From NCBI GenBank assembly GCA_016169945.1, contig JADLSH010000114.1:620001-684000 (forward strand): a stretch of DNA of 64,000 bases, read 5' to 3'. The notes below the pieces were generated by a model, which worked only from the letters and a program-made list of their open reading frames with translations, was not told the DNA's origin and made no database searches. Source of the stretch: Trachythela sp. YZ-2020. Its lineage: Eukaryota > Cnidaria > Anthozoa > Malacalcyonacea > Clavulariidae. Every line of letters begins with the position of its first letter. The stretch's first letter is position 1. A program made the position numbers and the translations under genes. This document shows positions 11,543 to 20,328 of the stretch, piece by piece.

Positions 11543-11550
11543 ATCAGAAT

Positions 11551-11830
11551 AGTCTCAAAATGCAGGAAATGATGCTTTTTCAGAACCCTCAGATTTTCAA
11601 AATTTTCCGGGGGAACATCCCCTGGAGCCCCCTAACGTTTCTTTCCCTTTGGCCTTGAGCGGATTGGTCGCAAAATGTTAACGTCATGGTCAAGGCCCTG
11701 TGTGTGCAGTTTATTCTTAAACTGCACTTCAGATGTGTTTAGAATTAATATGTCCGTTCATAGAGACGCCCAGATTTTTAGACTAATCCATGTAGACTGT
11801 TTTTACTGTAGGTTAACGTAGGCCGAGACT
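11551..11830. other. Older G/C-rich repeat flank, no gene seen
   Basis: It contains ttttccgggggaacatcccc followed by tggagccccct, resembling the interior of hAT-like copies elsewhere in the window, then unique sequence up to the splice donor at 11828-11833. Confidence 0.4.
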
Positions 11831-11833
11831 TAC

Positions 11834-11894
11834 CTCACTTCGTTTATGTCATCATCGGGTTCGAAGATTGTGCATCCTGACTTTTCCAGGAGTT
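11834..11894 (-). CDS. Small internal exon of the same unidentified gene
   Basis: Minus strand. A long pyrimidine-rich tract and ttgcag acceptor (11895-11900) precede a 61-base exon, followed by a consensus gtaagt donor (11828-11833). It encodes LLEKSGCTIFEPDDDINEV and ends two bases into a codon; the exon at 7114 supplies the third base. Two matched splice sites, an open frame and a phase match make it a convincing exon despite its size. Upstream exons were not found before the array begins at 12394. Confidence 0.6.
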
Positions 11895-11900
11895 CTGCAA

Positions 11901-12393
11901 GCGATATAACGAAAAAATAACAGTGGTAGAAAATTAATAAATTTAATTAGAATACCGAAGTTAAGTACTTTATAAAAAATAATATTTTCAAAATACACTG
12001 AAACAATAGTGCCACGATCGACGTTATCTCAGGTGGGTGGGTGGGTACATGTCATAGCGTCGATTCGACCAATTCGACATTATGCGTGGCAACTAGAATA
12101 TATATGGACGTGGCCCCTTATTATGTGCTCCTATTCGGGCACGACAAAGATTCTTCATTTGTATTAATTTTAACGAGCACAATGGCTTCCTTTGAATATC
12201 GCTTGAATATAGTTTGTATATTGGTAATGCGCTAAATGGTAATATAAAGAGGAAACCGCTGAAAATCGGAGCGCGGCCGGAGGAAACAAGGAACTGCAGG
12301 TCATAAAAGAACACGCAAAAAAAAAAAAGCCTCTCCGGAGGAGAGACTGAGCTGCGAGAAGCTTCGTGCGAGGACTGTAAATACGCTTTAACA
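11901..12393. other. Left flank of the array, no confident gene
   Basis: There are open frames of up to 118 codons on the minus strand (12093-12449), but they span the unit boundary and a poly-A run and show no motif. A strong acceptor-like tract (poly-T, then gacctgcag, minus strand near 12297-12330) has no matching donor. Confidence 0.3.
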
Positions 12394-12606
12394 CGTCTCT
12401 TAACAATAAGATTGCTAAAACTGTTGAACTTTTCTTCTATCTTAAACATTTCCAGAAGCCGTTACAATTAGATAACAAAAAGGGAGTACATTTCCAGTTT
12501 TGTAGTTTCAAAAATCCATAAATTATTGCGTATATACTGTATGTTTGCTGTCAACTCGACTCCATACAAATGGCTGTAACCCGATACTCCGTATCTATGC
12601 CGAACA

Positions 12607-12912
12607 ATTAACAATTAGACAACGAGGCCGAGTTGGCTATGAGCGAATAGTCAACGAGGCGAAGCCGAGTTGACTATTCGCTCATAGCCAACGAGGCCGA
12701 GTTGTCTAATTGTTTTAGTATAAACTATAGCATTTATTGAGAACTAGGGAACACAATACAAAAGTAAACAAAAGTATTAATATTAATTTTAAACGTGAAT
12801 TTTCCGCCATTGTTTTGAATTTTGCTACTAGTAGACTATCACTAATAGTCTACGAGTAGCGTAGCCAATCAGAACGCAGGAAAAGTGATAGTCTATTACT
12901 AAGTTTATACTA
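12607..12912. mobile_element. 306-bp hairpin-bearing insertion in U1
   Basis: The other units read gccgaacaataacagttag or a close variant without this block, so the empty site is known. The insert starts with a long hairpin whose arms contain caacgaggccgagtt. It ends with a second part bounded by tagtataaact / agtttatacta and holding a smaller hairpin (tagactatcac / gtgatagtcta). It may be two nested foldback MITEs. Confidence 0.75.
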
Positions 12913-14405
12913 ATAACAGTTAGTCCATCGCAATATAAAAGTCTCTTAGAACATGTCTTATACGTACGCAAAACATAATCAAACATCAAATTTTGCAAAC
13001 GATTCGTAAAACCATCGAAAAAAGTCATCTTTTCAAATCGCTTCTAGATTACAAATTCCGCAGCCTATGCACTCTATCTACCACGTGACATAGAACAATA
13101 ACATATTTTGACACGTGACCCGACCTTCCAAACCCTCTCACTCTATAACTATGTTCCAGACAACGCACCAAATTGATGACAAAATCTCTTCGATAACTTG
13201 AATTCACTGTTGCCAAATATTAACTATCGAATGCTTCAATTGCGGATTTTGTGAACAACAGGATGTCTATTTACTTCAGATTGACGTTCACAATACCTAG
13301 CTGAGACGGAACATGCTTAGATAATTCACCAAAAGAATCACAATTGACATTGAATGATTTTTTATTAACTGGAACTTGACCCGAGGTCAAACAACATTCG
13401 TTCCACTAGATTGTTTGTATTTCCGGCAACAGAAAGCGATCGAAAAAAGTCGATCGAGCTACAATTTGCTCTGAATGGAAATCAGCCTTTTGGTCGAAAT
13501 GTCGGGAAGCTATTTCTCTTATCTTTTAGGCAAAATACAAACTTTACTTTTAATGTTTTGTTCGTATAAATAATATCACGTGATAATATGCAGAAGCAAA
13601 GTGCAGTACTTGATCACTATACTTGAGTAAAAATCAATACTTGATTTACAACGGTAATGGCACTGAGTGGAGTGCAATTTGGTTTGAAATCAAACGCGTG
13701 ATTATCCAGAAATTTCTATTGTATGAATTAACCTTCCCCTCATGGTGATTTCGCGCCCTACTTTTAATAATGATTTTTTTACATTTTATATGTCTACACT
13801 TTGCTCATTGACCACGTATCCACTTTTGAGCGGATACGTGGATACGCAGCCGTTTGTAACTTAAGAACAAGGCATCATAATTATATAGTTAGACTTTAAG
13901 ATATATGACGTAATATGTAGGTATATATTTTTAGTGGATACGCAGATACGTGGATACGCAGTCGTTTGTAATTTACTATCTTATGCTTCGTTCTTCAAGT
14001 TTCCAACGACTGCGTATCCGCGTATCCACTCACAAATATACCTACATTCATATTACGTCATATATTTTTAATGCCTTACTATCTTATGCTTCGTTCTTCA
14101 AATTACCAACGACCTTTTGCCTTATCGGGCCAAGTTCTAGTTAATGAAAAATCATTCAGTGTCAATTGTGATCTTTTTGGTGAATTACCTATGCATGTTC
14201 CGTCTCAGCTAGGTATTGTGAACGTCAATCTGAAATAAATAGACATCCTGTTGTTCACAAAATCCGCAATTGAAGCACGCTTATATAAAGACAGGTGTAC
14301 GATTGTGCCGTTCAATAGTTCATATTTGGCAACAGCGAGTTCGCAGAAGAATAGGTCAAGTTATCGAAGAGATTTTGTCATCAATTTGGTGCGTTGTCTG
14401 GAAAA

Positions 14406-14760
14406 ATGGCTAACAAGTCAAAAGTTGCCGTAGTTTTGTTGCTCTGTATCGTAGGGACTATCGAAGTACAAGCAAGGAGTGAAGAAATAGGCTCAGGGAA
14501 TATTAAAAGCAGCGGTTGGTTTCGAAAGAAACGAGATTTCAAGTACCATGTACCCTCGATCGGATGCGGTGGCTGTTACCTTGAATGAGTACGATCAGAG
14601 TTCGAGCAGTCATAGCTTTGGCAGCGGGACTGGTGGAGCGACTGTCAGCTGGACATCCGGAGACCGAACAGCCAAGGTACATGCTTGTGTCAATGGAAAA
14701 GTTTGTGTGTGGAGTTGCAGTTCTAATCACATATCCTGGAAGGTTTATGCGCATTTTTAA
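14406..14760 (+). pseudogene. Array gene copy U1, frameshifted
   Basis: Same gene as U2 (18397-18747). A 4-base gain near 14557-14562, in the codons just after the YHVP segment, shifts the frame, so the product would stop at about residue 60 (14588). Two substitutions also change otherwise invariant positions: G to R before KKR and W to C before NGK. The TATA box (14282-14289) and the 3' region are kept, so it may still be transcribed. It is the left edge copy of the array. Confidence 0.85.
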
Positions 14761-15869
14761 GAAGATCCGGTTAAGTAAGAACGGTTTTGATGAACGATGT
14801 TTTTTTCTGGAATCGAAAATACAAAGGAAACTCAAACTGTCTAGTGTAGATTTAATCTGATTGATTTAGACTTTAGGCACTTAATGATCACAACATATCG
14901 ATTAATGACATAGATTAATGAGTAATGATTATGCTTCAAATAAAAAAATGAAAAAAAATGTTTACTATTTTATTAATTTTTGTGGCAGTCTCTGCTGGCC
15001 TACTTGTACAAGTCGATCGCAATTAAGTCACAGAAACAGAACATTTACAATTTTCAGCAAAATTTTTGCAGAGAATTTTACATGTTCCTGGAGCTCTTAT
15101 ATATAACTTCAATTGTTCGTTGTTATTTTTGTTCGATATTTTTTCAAGTGTTCTTGTTAAAATTTAACCAAGGGTTAACGCTAATCGAGCTTTGAACAAC
15201 CGGTCCCTAAACGCTTATTATTTTAGCGGATTGCGTAACTAGATTCTTCCTGTTTCTCTTCAATATGAGAGGAGCTAGCCTGGTTGGGTATAGCTTTGGG
15301 GTAATATAGAATAGTTAGACACTGTACGTCACTTTTTTTTTAGGAAAATAGAGAAATGCTTTATTTAACAGTAACATACAATATAGTTTGTGCGAAACTG
15401 AAGGATAGAGTTAGTCTATTCTAAAAATTCTACTTTTCGAGTTCTTTATACAAATCTTTACAATGAAGCATTGTCACAAGTCTTTATAAGTCTTAACATG
15501 AAGTATCGGGGTCAACTCTTTCAGTTATCTATGTCTTTGCATAAAGTATGGGATTTAAGTTCTTGATACTCGTCTTTACACAACGTGAGTGTGGAGATTA
15601 ATTTTCTGAGAAAATGAAGCCGCTACTTGGAATAGGACAAAGCTTGGTAACCGTTCGCTATCATGCACGCAGGTGTATAAGTACTCGCATTGAAATGAAT
15701 TATTTCGATAATATCAAGCTTAAATTAACTGCACTTTAGACGTGTCTGGCAAATGTTGAACAAGCATGAATTGAAAGAATGCGTACCTCTCCTCAGCGAC
15801 AATGCGTCCCTCTCCTCAAAAACATGTATATAATATGATTTAACTAGCAAACCGTATATATTTAATACA

Positions 15870-15876
<7 letters not shown>

Positions 15877-15904
<28 letters not shown>

Positions 15905-15953
15905 AAATCTGCAGACATGCATGTTTCGCCGTTCAACGGCTCGTCAGTGCAGC

Positions 15954-16002
<49 letters not shown>
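15877..16002. repeat. (TA)n tracts flanking a partial satellite monomer
   Basis: A (TA)n tract, then about 55 bases starting agtcaaatctgcagacatgc that match the 280-bp satellite at 25151-26190, then a longer (TA)n tract. The same TA tract without the satellite piece occurs in U2, U9 and U10. Confidence 0.85.
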
Positions 16003-16004
<2 letters not shown>

Positions 16005-16007
<3 letters not shown>

Positions 16008-16660
16008 CATATTTAACTTATATACAGATATGCATGAATGCATATACATTATGTATACTCATTGCATTTAAACTTATGACAATAGATAGGCTTTCATATA
16101 TGTTTTAAAATTAGTTTTTGTTCTCGCTTTTTTATATCGAATGGAATTTTGTTCCATAAATTACATCCTTTAGTTTTTATTGTAAATTTTCCATAATCAA
16201 TTCGGTATCTTTCCTTATGTATATAATGTGAGTACCACTGAGTTGAGCCTGTTTCACAACAGGTCGAGGTCACTGCTCAAATAACTCATGTAAGTTGAGA
16301 TTCTCTCCTGTGCTTCGAGGGTTTTCCCCGGGTACTCCGGTTTCCTCCCTCTAATACTAACCCTTAGGAACTAACAATGGGGCCACAGTAATTGGCTGAC
16401 GCTGTTGTGGACTCCCTGCCATTGAGGCGAAGTTGAATAAATAAATGTGAGTTTCTTGTTCTGTAATTGTGTACGTTTTTATTAAGAGCAAAGAAATTGT
16501 TAAAATATTCAGGCAAGGAATTGCTATAAAATTCAAACATAAATTGTCCAGTTCATAAATCGTTGATCTGGTAAATGTTCAGTAATTTTAATTTTTGAAA
16601 CAAACGGGCAGACTTTGCATCATATGATGAATGTGTGATGTGGTATTTACATAGTCAAAG
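16005..16660 (-). mobile_element. LINE 3' fragment of U1 (interrupted by SINE)
   Basis: Minus-strand remnant of the C-terminus of the LINE that is nearly complete at 26195-29173 (NYRTRNSH and CNLWNKIPFDIKK motifs). It is split by the SINE at 16233-16443. Confidence 0.75.
16233..16443 (+). mobile_element. SINE-like element with 8-bp target duplication
   Basis: 211 bases between two copies of aatgtgag (16225-16232 and 16444-16451), inserted into the LINE 3' fragment. The empty site exists at about 20098, 26426 and 54287. The head contains ggtcgaggtc, which resembles a Pol III box B. The body has the motif gggtactccggtttcctccc and the tail is (aata)n, as in tRNA-derived SINEs. Copies at the same site occur in U4, U5, U6 and U7. 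Confidence 0.75.
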
Positions 16661-17135
16661 GCAACATCCACTTACACTTCTCTTAACAATAAGAATGCTA
16701 AAACTGTTGAACTTTTCTTCTATCTTAAACATTTCCAGAAGCCGTTACAATTAGATAACAGAAAGGGAGTACATTTCCAATTTTGTAGTTTCAAAAATCC
16801 ATCAATTATTAGTTGCGTATATACTGTATGTTTGCTGTCAACTCGATTCCATATAAATGGCTGTAACCCGATACTCCGTATCTATGCCGAACAATAACAG
16901 TTAGTCCATCGCAATATAAAAGTCTCTTAAAACATGTCTTATACGTACGCAAAACATAATCAAACCTCAAAGTTTCCAAACGATTCGTAAAACCATCGAA
17001 AAAAGTCATCTTTTCAAATCGTTTCTAGATTACAAATTCCGCAGCCTATGCACTCTATCTACCACGTGACATAGAACAATAACATATTTTGACACGTGAC
17101 CCGACCTTCCAAACCCTCTCACTCTATAACTATGT

Positions 17136-17381
17136 TCCAGACAAAGCACCAAATTGATGACAAATTCTCTTCGATAACTTGACCGATTCTTCTGCAAACT
17201 CACTGTTGCCAAATATGAACTATTGAATGCTTCAATTGCGGATTTTGTGAACAACAGGATGTCTATTTACTTCAGATTGACGTTCACAATACCTAGCTGA
17301 GACGGAACATGCTTAGGTAATTCACCAAAAGAATCACAATTGACATTGAATGATATTTATTAACTGGAACTTGGCCCGAGG
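17136..17381 (-). repeat. Inverted, TATA-less copy of the gene promoter and 5'UTR
   Basis: Reverse-complement match to 18111-18393. Reading leftwards it has the same promoter and 5'UTR, but it lacks a 36-base segment containing the TATA box. It stops at tctgga, just before the start codon. To its left, the plus-strand sequence (ccttccaaaccctctcactc...aactatgt) is the upstream region found in front of the truncated minus-strand gene copies in S1 and S2. The junction is therefore a fusion of two promoters facing each other. Equivalent arms are at 13155-13388 (U1), 20794-21041 (U3) and about 37508-37751 (U6), and in U4, U5, U7, U9, U10 and U11. Confidence 0.85.
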
Positions 17382-17888
17382 TCAAACAACATTCGTTCCG
17401 CTTGAATGTTTGTATTTCCGGCAACAGAAAGCGATCGCAAAAAGTTGATCGCGCTACAATTTGCACTGAATGGAAATCAGCCTTTAGGTCGAAACTTCGG
17501 GAAGCTTTTTCTCTTATCTTTTAGGCAAAATACAAACTTTACTTTTAATGTTTTGTTCGTTAAATAATATCACGTGATAAAATGCAGAAGCAAAGTGCAG
17601 TACTTGATCACTACTTGAGTAAAAATCAATACTTGATTTACAACGGTAATTGCACTGAGTGGAGTGCAATTTGGTTTGAAATCAAACGCGTGATTATCCA
17701 GAAATTTCTATTGTATGAATTAACCTTCCCCTCATGGTGATTTCGCGCCCTACTTTTAATAATGATTTTTTTACATTTTATATGTCTGCACTTTGCTCAT
17801 TGACCACGTATCCACTTTTGAGCGGATACGTGGATACGCAGTCGTTTGTAACTTAAGAACAAGGCATCATATATATAGTTAGACTTTA

Positions 17889-18062
17889 AGATATATGACG
17901 TAATATTTACGTATATTTTTTAGTGGATATACGCAGATACGTGGATACGCAGTCGTTTGTAATTTACTATCTTATGCTTCGTTCTTCAAGTTTCCAACGA
18001 CTGCGTATCCGCGTATCCACTCACAAATATACCTACATTCATATTACGTCATATATTTTTAA
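17889..18062. repeat. Foldback upstream of the gene (present in ten units)
   Basis: The arms atatatgacgtaatat...gtggatacgcagtcgtt and aacgactgcgtatccgcgta...attacgtcatatat pair over about 65 bases around a loop of about 35 bases. A direct repeat (ttactatcttatgcttcgtt) occurs in the loop and again just outside. Before it lies a second small hairpin (ccacgtatcc / ggatacgtgg, about 17804-17835). It is either a fixed MITE or a cruciform-forming regulatory block. It is missing in U8. Confidence 0.85.
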
Positions 18063-18272
18063 TGCCTTGCTATCTTATGCTTCGTTCTTCAAATTACAAA
18101 CGACCTTTTGCCTCATCGGGCCAAGTTCTAGTTAATGAAAAATCATTCAGTGTCAATTGTGATCTTTTTGGTGAATTACCTATGCATGTTCCGTCTCAGC
18201 TAGGTATTGTGAACGTCAATCTGAAATAAATAGACATCCTGTTGTTCACAAAATCCGCAATTGAAGCACGCT

Positions 18273-18280
18273 TATATAAA
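18273..18280 (+). promoter_or_regulatory. TATA box of the array gene
   Basis: TATATAAA lies 124 bases before the start codon, so transcription should begin near 18303 with about a 90-base leader. The same box stands at 14282 (U1), 21934 (U3), 38638 (U6), 42422 (U7), 45825 (U8), 52457 (U9), 56779 (U10) and 60464 (U11). It is absent from the inverted promoter copies. Confidence 0.75.
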
Positions 18281-18396
18281 GACAGGTGTACGATTGTGCC
18301 GTTCAATAGTTCGTATTTGGCAACAGCGAGTTCGCAGAAGAATAGGTCAAGTTATCGAAGAGATTTTGTCATCAATTTGGTGCGTTGTCTGGAAAA

Positions 18397-18747
18397 ATGG
18401 CTAACAAGTCAAAAGTTGCCGTAGTTTTGTTGCTCTGTATCGTAGGGACTATCGAAGTACAAGCAAGGAGTGAAGAAATAGGCTCAGGGAATATTAAAAG
18501 CAGCGGTTGGTTTGGAAAGAAACGAGATTTCAAGTACCATGTACCCTCCGATGCGGTGGCTGTTACCTTGAATGAGTACGATCAGAGTTCGAGCAGTCAT
18601 AGCTTTGGCAGCGGGACTGGTGGAGCGACTGTCAGCTGGACATCCGGAGACCGAACAGCCAAGGTACATGCTTGGGTCAATGGAAAAGTTTGTGTGTGGA
18701 GTTGCAGTTCTAATCACATATCGTGGAAGGTTTATGCGCATTTTTAA
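18397..18747 (+). CDS. Secreted 116-residue peptide precursor, array copy U2 (type copy)
   Basis: Single-exon gene. The start is the ATG of MANKSKVAVV; the frame is open a little upstream but without another ATG. Residues 1-23 form a signal peptide (hydrophobic VAVVLLLCIVGTIEV, cleavage after QA). Residues 24-43 are an acidic/polar pro-region ending in the dibasic site GKKR. The mature part is 73 residues and nearly neutral. It has four Trp, five His, a Ser/Gly-rich loop (SSSSHSFGSGTGG) and two cysteines in GKVCVWSCSSN. Its alternating beta-strand pattern suggests a small beta-sandwich. A TATA box lies upstream and AATAAA 177 bases after the stop. Pre-pro organisation and tandem copies are common for cnidarian venom or defence peptides, but I recognise no known family. 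Function unknown; export and maturation by a furin-like protease are inferred. Confidence 0.8.
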   Translation: MANKSKVAVVLLLCIVGTIEVQARSEEIGSGNIKSSGWFGKKRDFKYHVPSDAVAVTLNEYDQSSSSHSFGSGTGGATVSWTSGDRTAKVHAWVNGKVCVWSCSSNHISWKVYAHF

Positions 18748-18923
18748 AAAGATCCGGTTAAGTAAGAACGGTTGATGGGCGATGTTTTTTTCTGGAATCG
18801 AAAATACAAAGGAAACTCAAACTATCTAGTGTAGGTTTAAGCTGATTGATTTAGACTTTAGGCACTTAATGATGGCAAGATATTGATTAATGACGTAGAT
18901 TAATGAGTAATGATTATGCTTCA

Positions 18924-18929
18924 AATAAA
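18924..18929 (+). terminator. Poly(A) signal of the array gene
   Basis: AATAAA in tcaaataaaaaa, conserved at the same distance after the stop in the other copies (for example 22589-22594 in U3). It predicts a 3'UTR of about 200 bases. Confidence 0.65.
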
Positions 18930-19879
18930 AAAATTAAAAAAAATGTTTACTATTTTATTAATTTTTGTTGCAGTCTCTGCTGGCCTACTTGTACAAGTCG
19001 ATCGCAATTAAGTCACAGAAACAAAACATTTACAATTTTCAGCAAAATTTTGGCAGAGAATTTTACATGTTCCTGGAGCTCTTATATATAACTTCAATTG
19101 TTCGTTGTTATTTTTGTTCGATATTTTTTCAAGTGTTCTTGTTAAAATTTAACCAAGGGTTAGCGCTAATCGAGCTTTGAACAACCGGTCCCTAAACGCT
19201 TGTTATTTTAGCGGATTGCGTAACTAGCTTCTTCCTGTTTCTCTTCAATATGAGAGGAGCTAGCCTGTTTGGGAGCTTTGGGGTAATATAGAATAGTTAG
19301 ACACTGTACGTCACTTTTTTTTGAGGAAAATAGAGAAATGCTTTATTTAACGGTAGCATAGAATATAGTTTGTGCGAAACTGAAGGATAGAGTTAGTCTA
19401 TTCTAAAAATTCTACTTTTCTAGTTCTTTATACAAATCTTTACAATGAAGCATTGTCACAAGTCTTTATAAGTCTTAACATGAAGTATCGGGGTCAACTC
19501 TTCCAGTTATCTATGTCTTTCATAAAGTATGGGATTTAAGTTCTTGATACTCGTCTTTACACAACGTGAGTGTGGAGATTAATTTTCTGAGAAAATGAAG
19601 CCGCTACTTGGGACAGGGCAAAGCTGGATAACCGTTCGCTATCATGCACGCAGGTGTATAAGTACTCGCATTGAAATTAATTATTTTGATAATATCAAGC
19701 TTAAATTAACTGCACTTTAGACGTGTCTGGCAAATGTTGAACAAGCATGAACTGAAAGAATGCGTACCTCTCCTCAGCGACAATGCGTACCTCTCCTCAA
19801 AAACATGCATATAATATGATTTAACTAGCAAACCGTATATATTTAATACATAATTATATATATATATATATATACATAC

Positions 19880-20300
19880 ATATTTAGCTTATATATAGAT
19901 ATGCATGAATGCATATACATTATGTATGCTCATTGCATTTAAACCTATGACAATAGATAGGCTTTCATATATGTTTTAAAATTAGTTTTTGTTCTCGCTT
20001 TTTTATATCGAATGGAATTTTGTTCCATAAATTACATCCTTTAGTTTTTATTGTAAATTTTCCATAATCAATTCGGTATCTTTCCTTATGTATATAATGT
20101 GAATTTCTTGTTCTGTAATTGTGTACGTTTTTATTAAGAGCAAAGAAATTGTTAAAATATTCAGGCAAGGAATTGCTATAAAATTCAAACATAAATTGTC
20201 CAGTTCATAAATCGTTGATCTGGTAAATGTTCAGTAATTTTAATTTTTGAAACGAACGGGCAGACTTTGCATCATATGATGAATGTGTGATGTGGTAATC
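19880..20300 (-). mobile_element. LINE 3' fragment of U2
   Basis: Minus-strand C-terminal 75 codons (19965-20192; FEFYSNSLPEYFNNFFALNK) of the LINE, cut off where the longer copy at 26195 continues. This truncated piece is part of the repeat unit and was copied with it. Confidence 0.8.
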
Positions 20301-20328
20301 TACATAGCCAAAGGCAACATCCACTTAC

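Larger units (their letters stand above)
12394..16676 (+). repeat. Array unit U1
   Basis: First and left-most unit. Order: start block (ctcttaacaataag), CACGTG-rich block, inverted TATA-less promoter arm (13155-13388), spacer, foldback (about 13886-14075), promoter arm (about 14121-14402), gene copy (broken), 3' region, (TA)n tracts and LINE 3' fragment. Private features are the 306-bp hairpin insertion (12607-12912) and a partial satellite monomer (15901-15955) between two (TA)n tracts. It carries the SINE also seen in U4-U7. Confidence 0.85.
16677..20328 (+). repeat. Array unit U2 (reference unit)
   Basis: Cleanest unit, 3652 bases. Start block 16677; CACGTG sites at 17063, 17093 and 17571; inverted promoter arm 17136-17381; foldback 17889-18062; promoter arm 18111-18393; gene 18397-18747; AATAAA 18924-18929; 3' region to about 19800; (TA)n at about 19855; LINE 3' fragment to about 20300. 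No SINE is present at the LINE site. Confidence 0.9.

Noticed and set aside
12093..12449. 118-residue minus-strand frame
   Set aside because: It crosses the unit boundary and a poly-A run; no motif, no splice support.
15725..16108. Tyr/Ile-rich frames (YIYIYIYIY)
   Set aside because: Translation of (TA)n microsatellites.
16809..17254. Minus-strand open frames repeated in each unit (MTFFDGFTNRL... and MFTKSAIEAFNSS...)
   Set aside because: They lie in the unit start block and the inverted promoter arm. They recur because the DNA is repeated, and the second is the mirror of promoter/5'UTR sequence. No signal peptide or family motif.
18385..18396. Upstream start giving an extra MSGK
   Set aside because: In the array copies this codon is TTG, not ATG. 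Only the S1 minus-strand copy has a real ATG there.
18242..18424. Plus-strand frame MFTKSAIEARLYKDR... before each gene
   Set aside because: It covers the TATA box and 5'UTR and runs out of frame into the real gene. Its repetition reflects the array.
18484..18775. Antisense and alternative-frame ORFs over the gene (MRINLP..., MSTIRVRAV...)
   Set aside because: Shadows of the real coding frame. The signal peptide, KKR site and conserved termini are only in the chosen frame.
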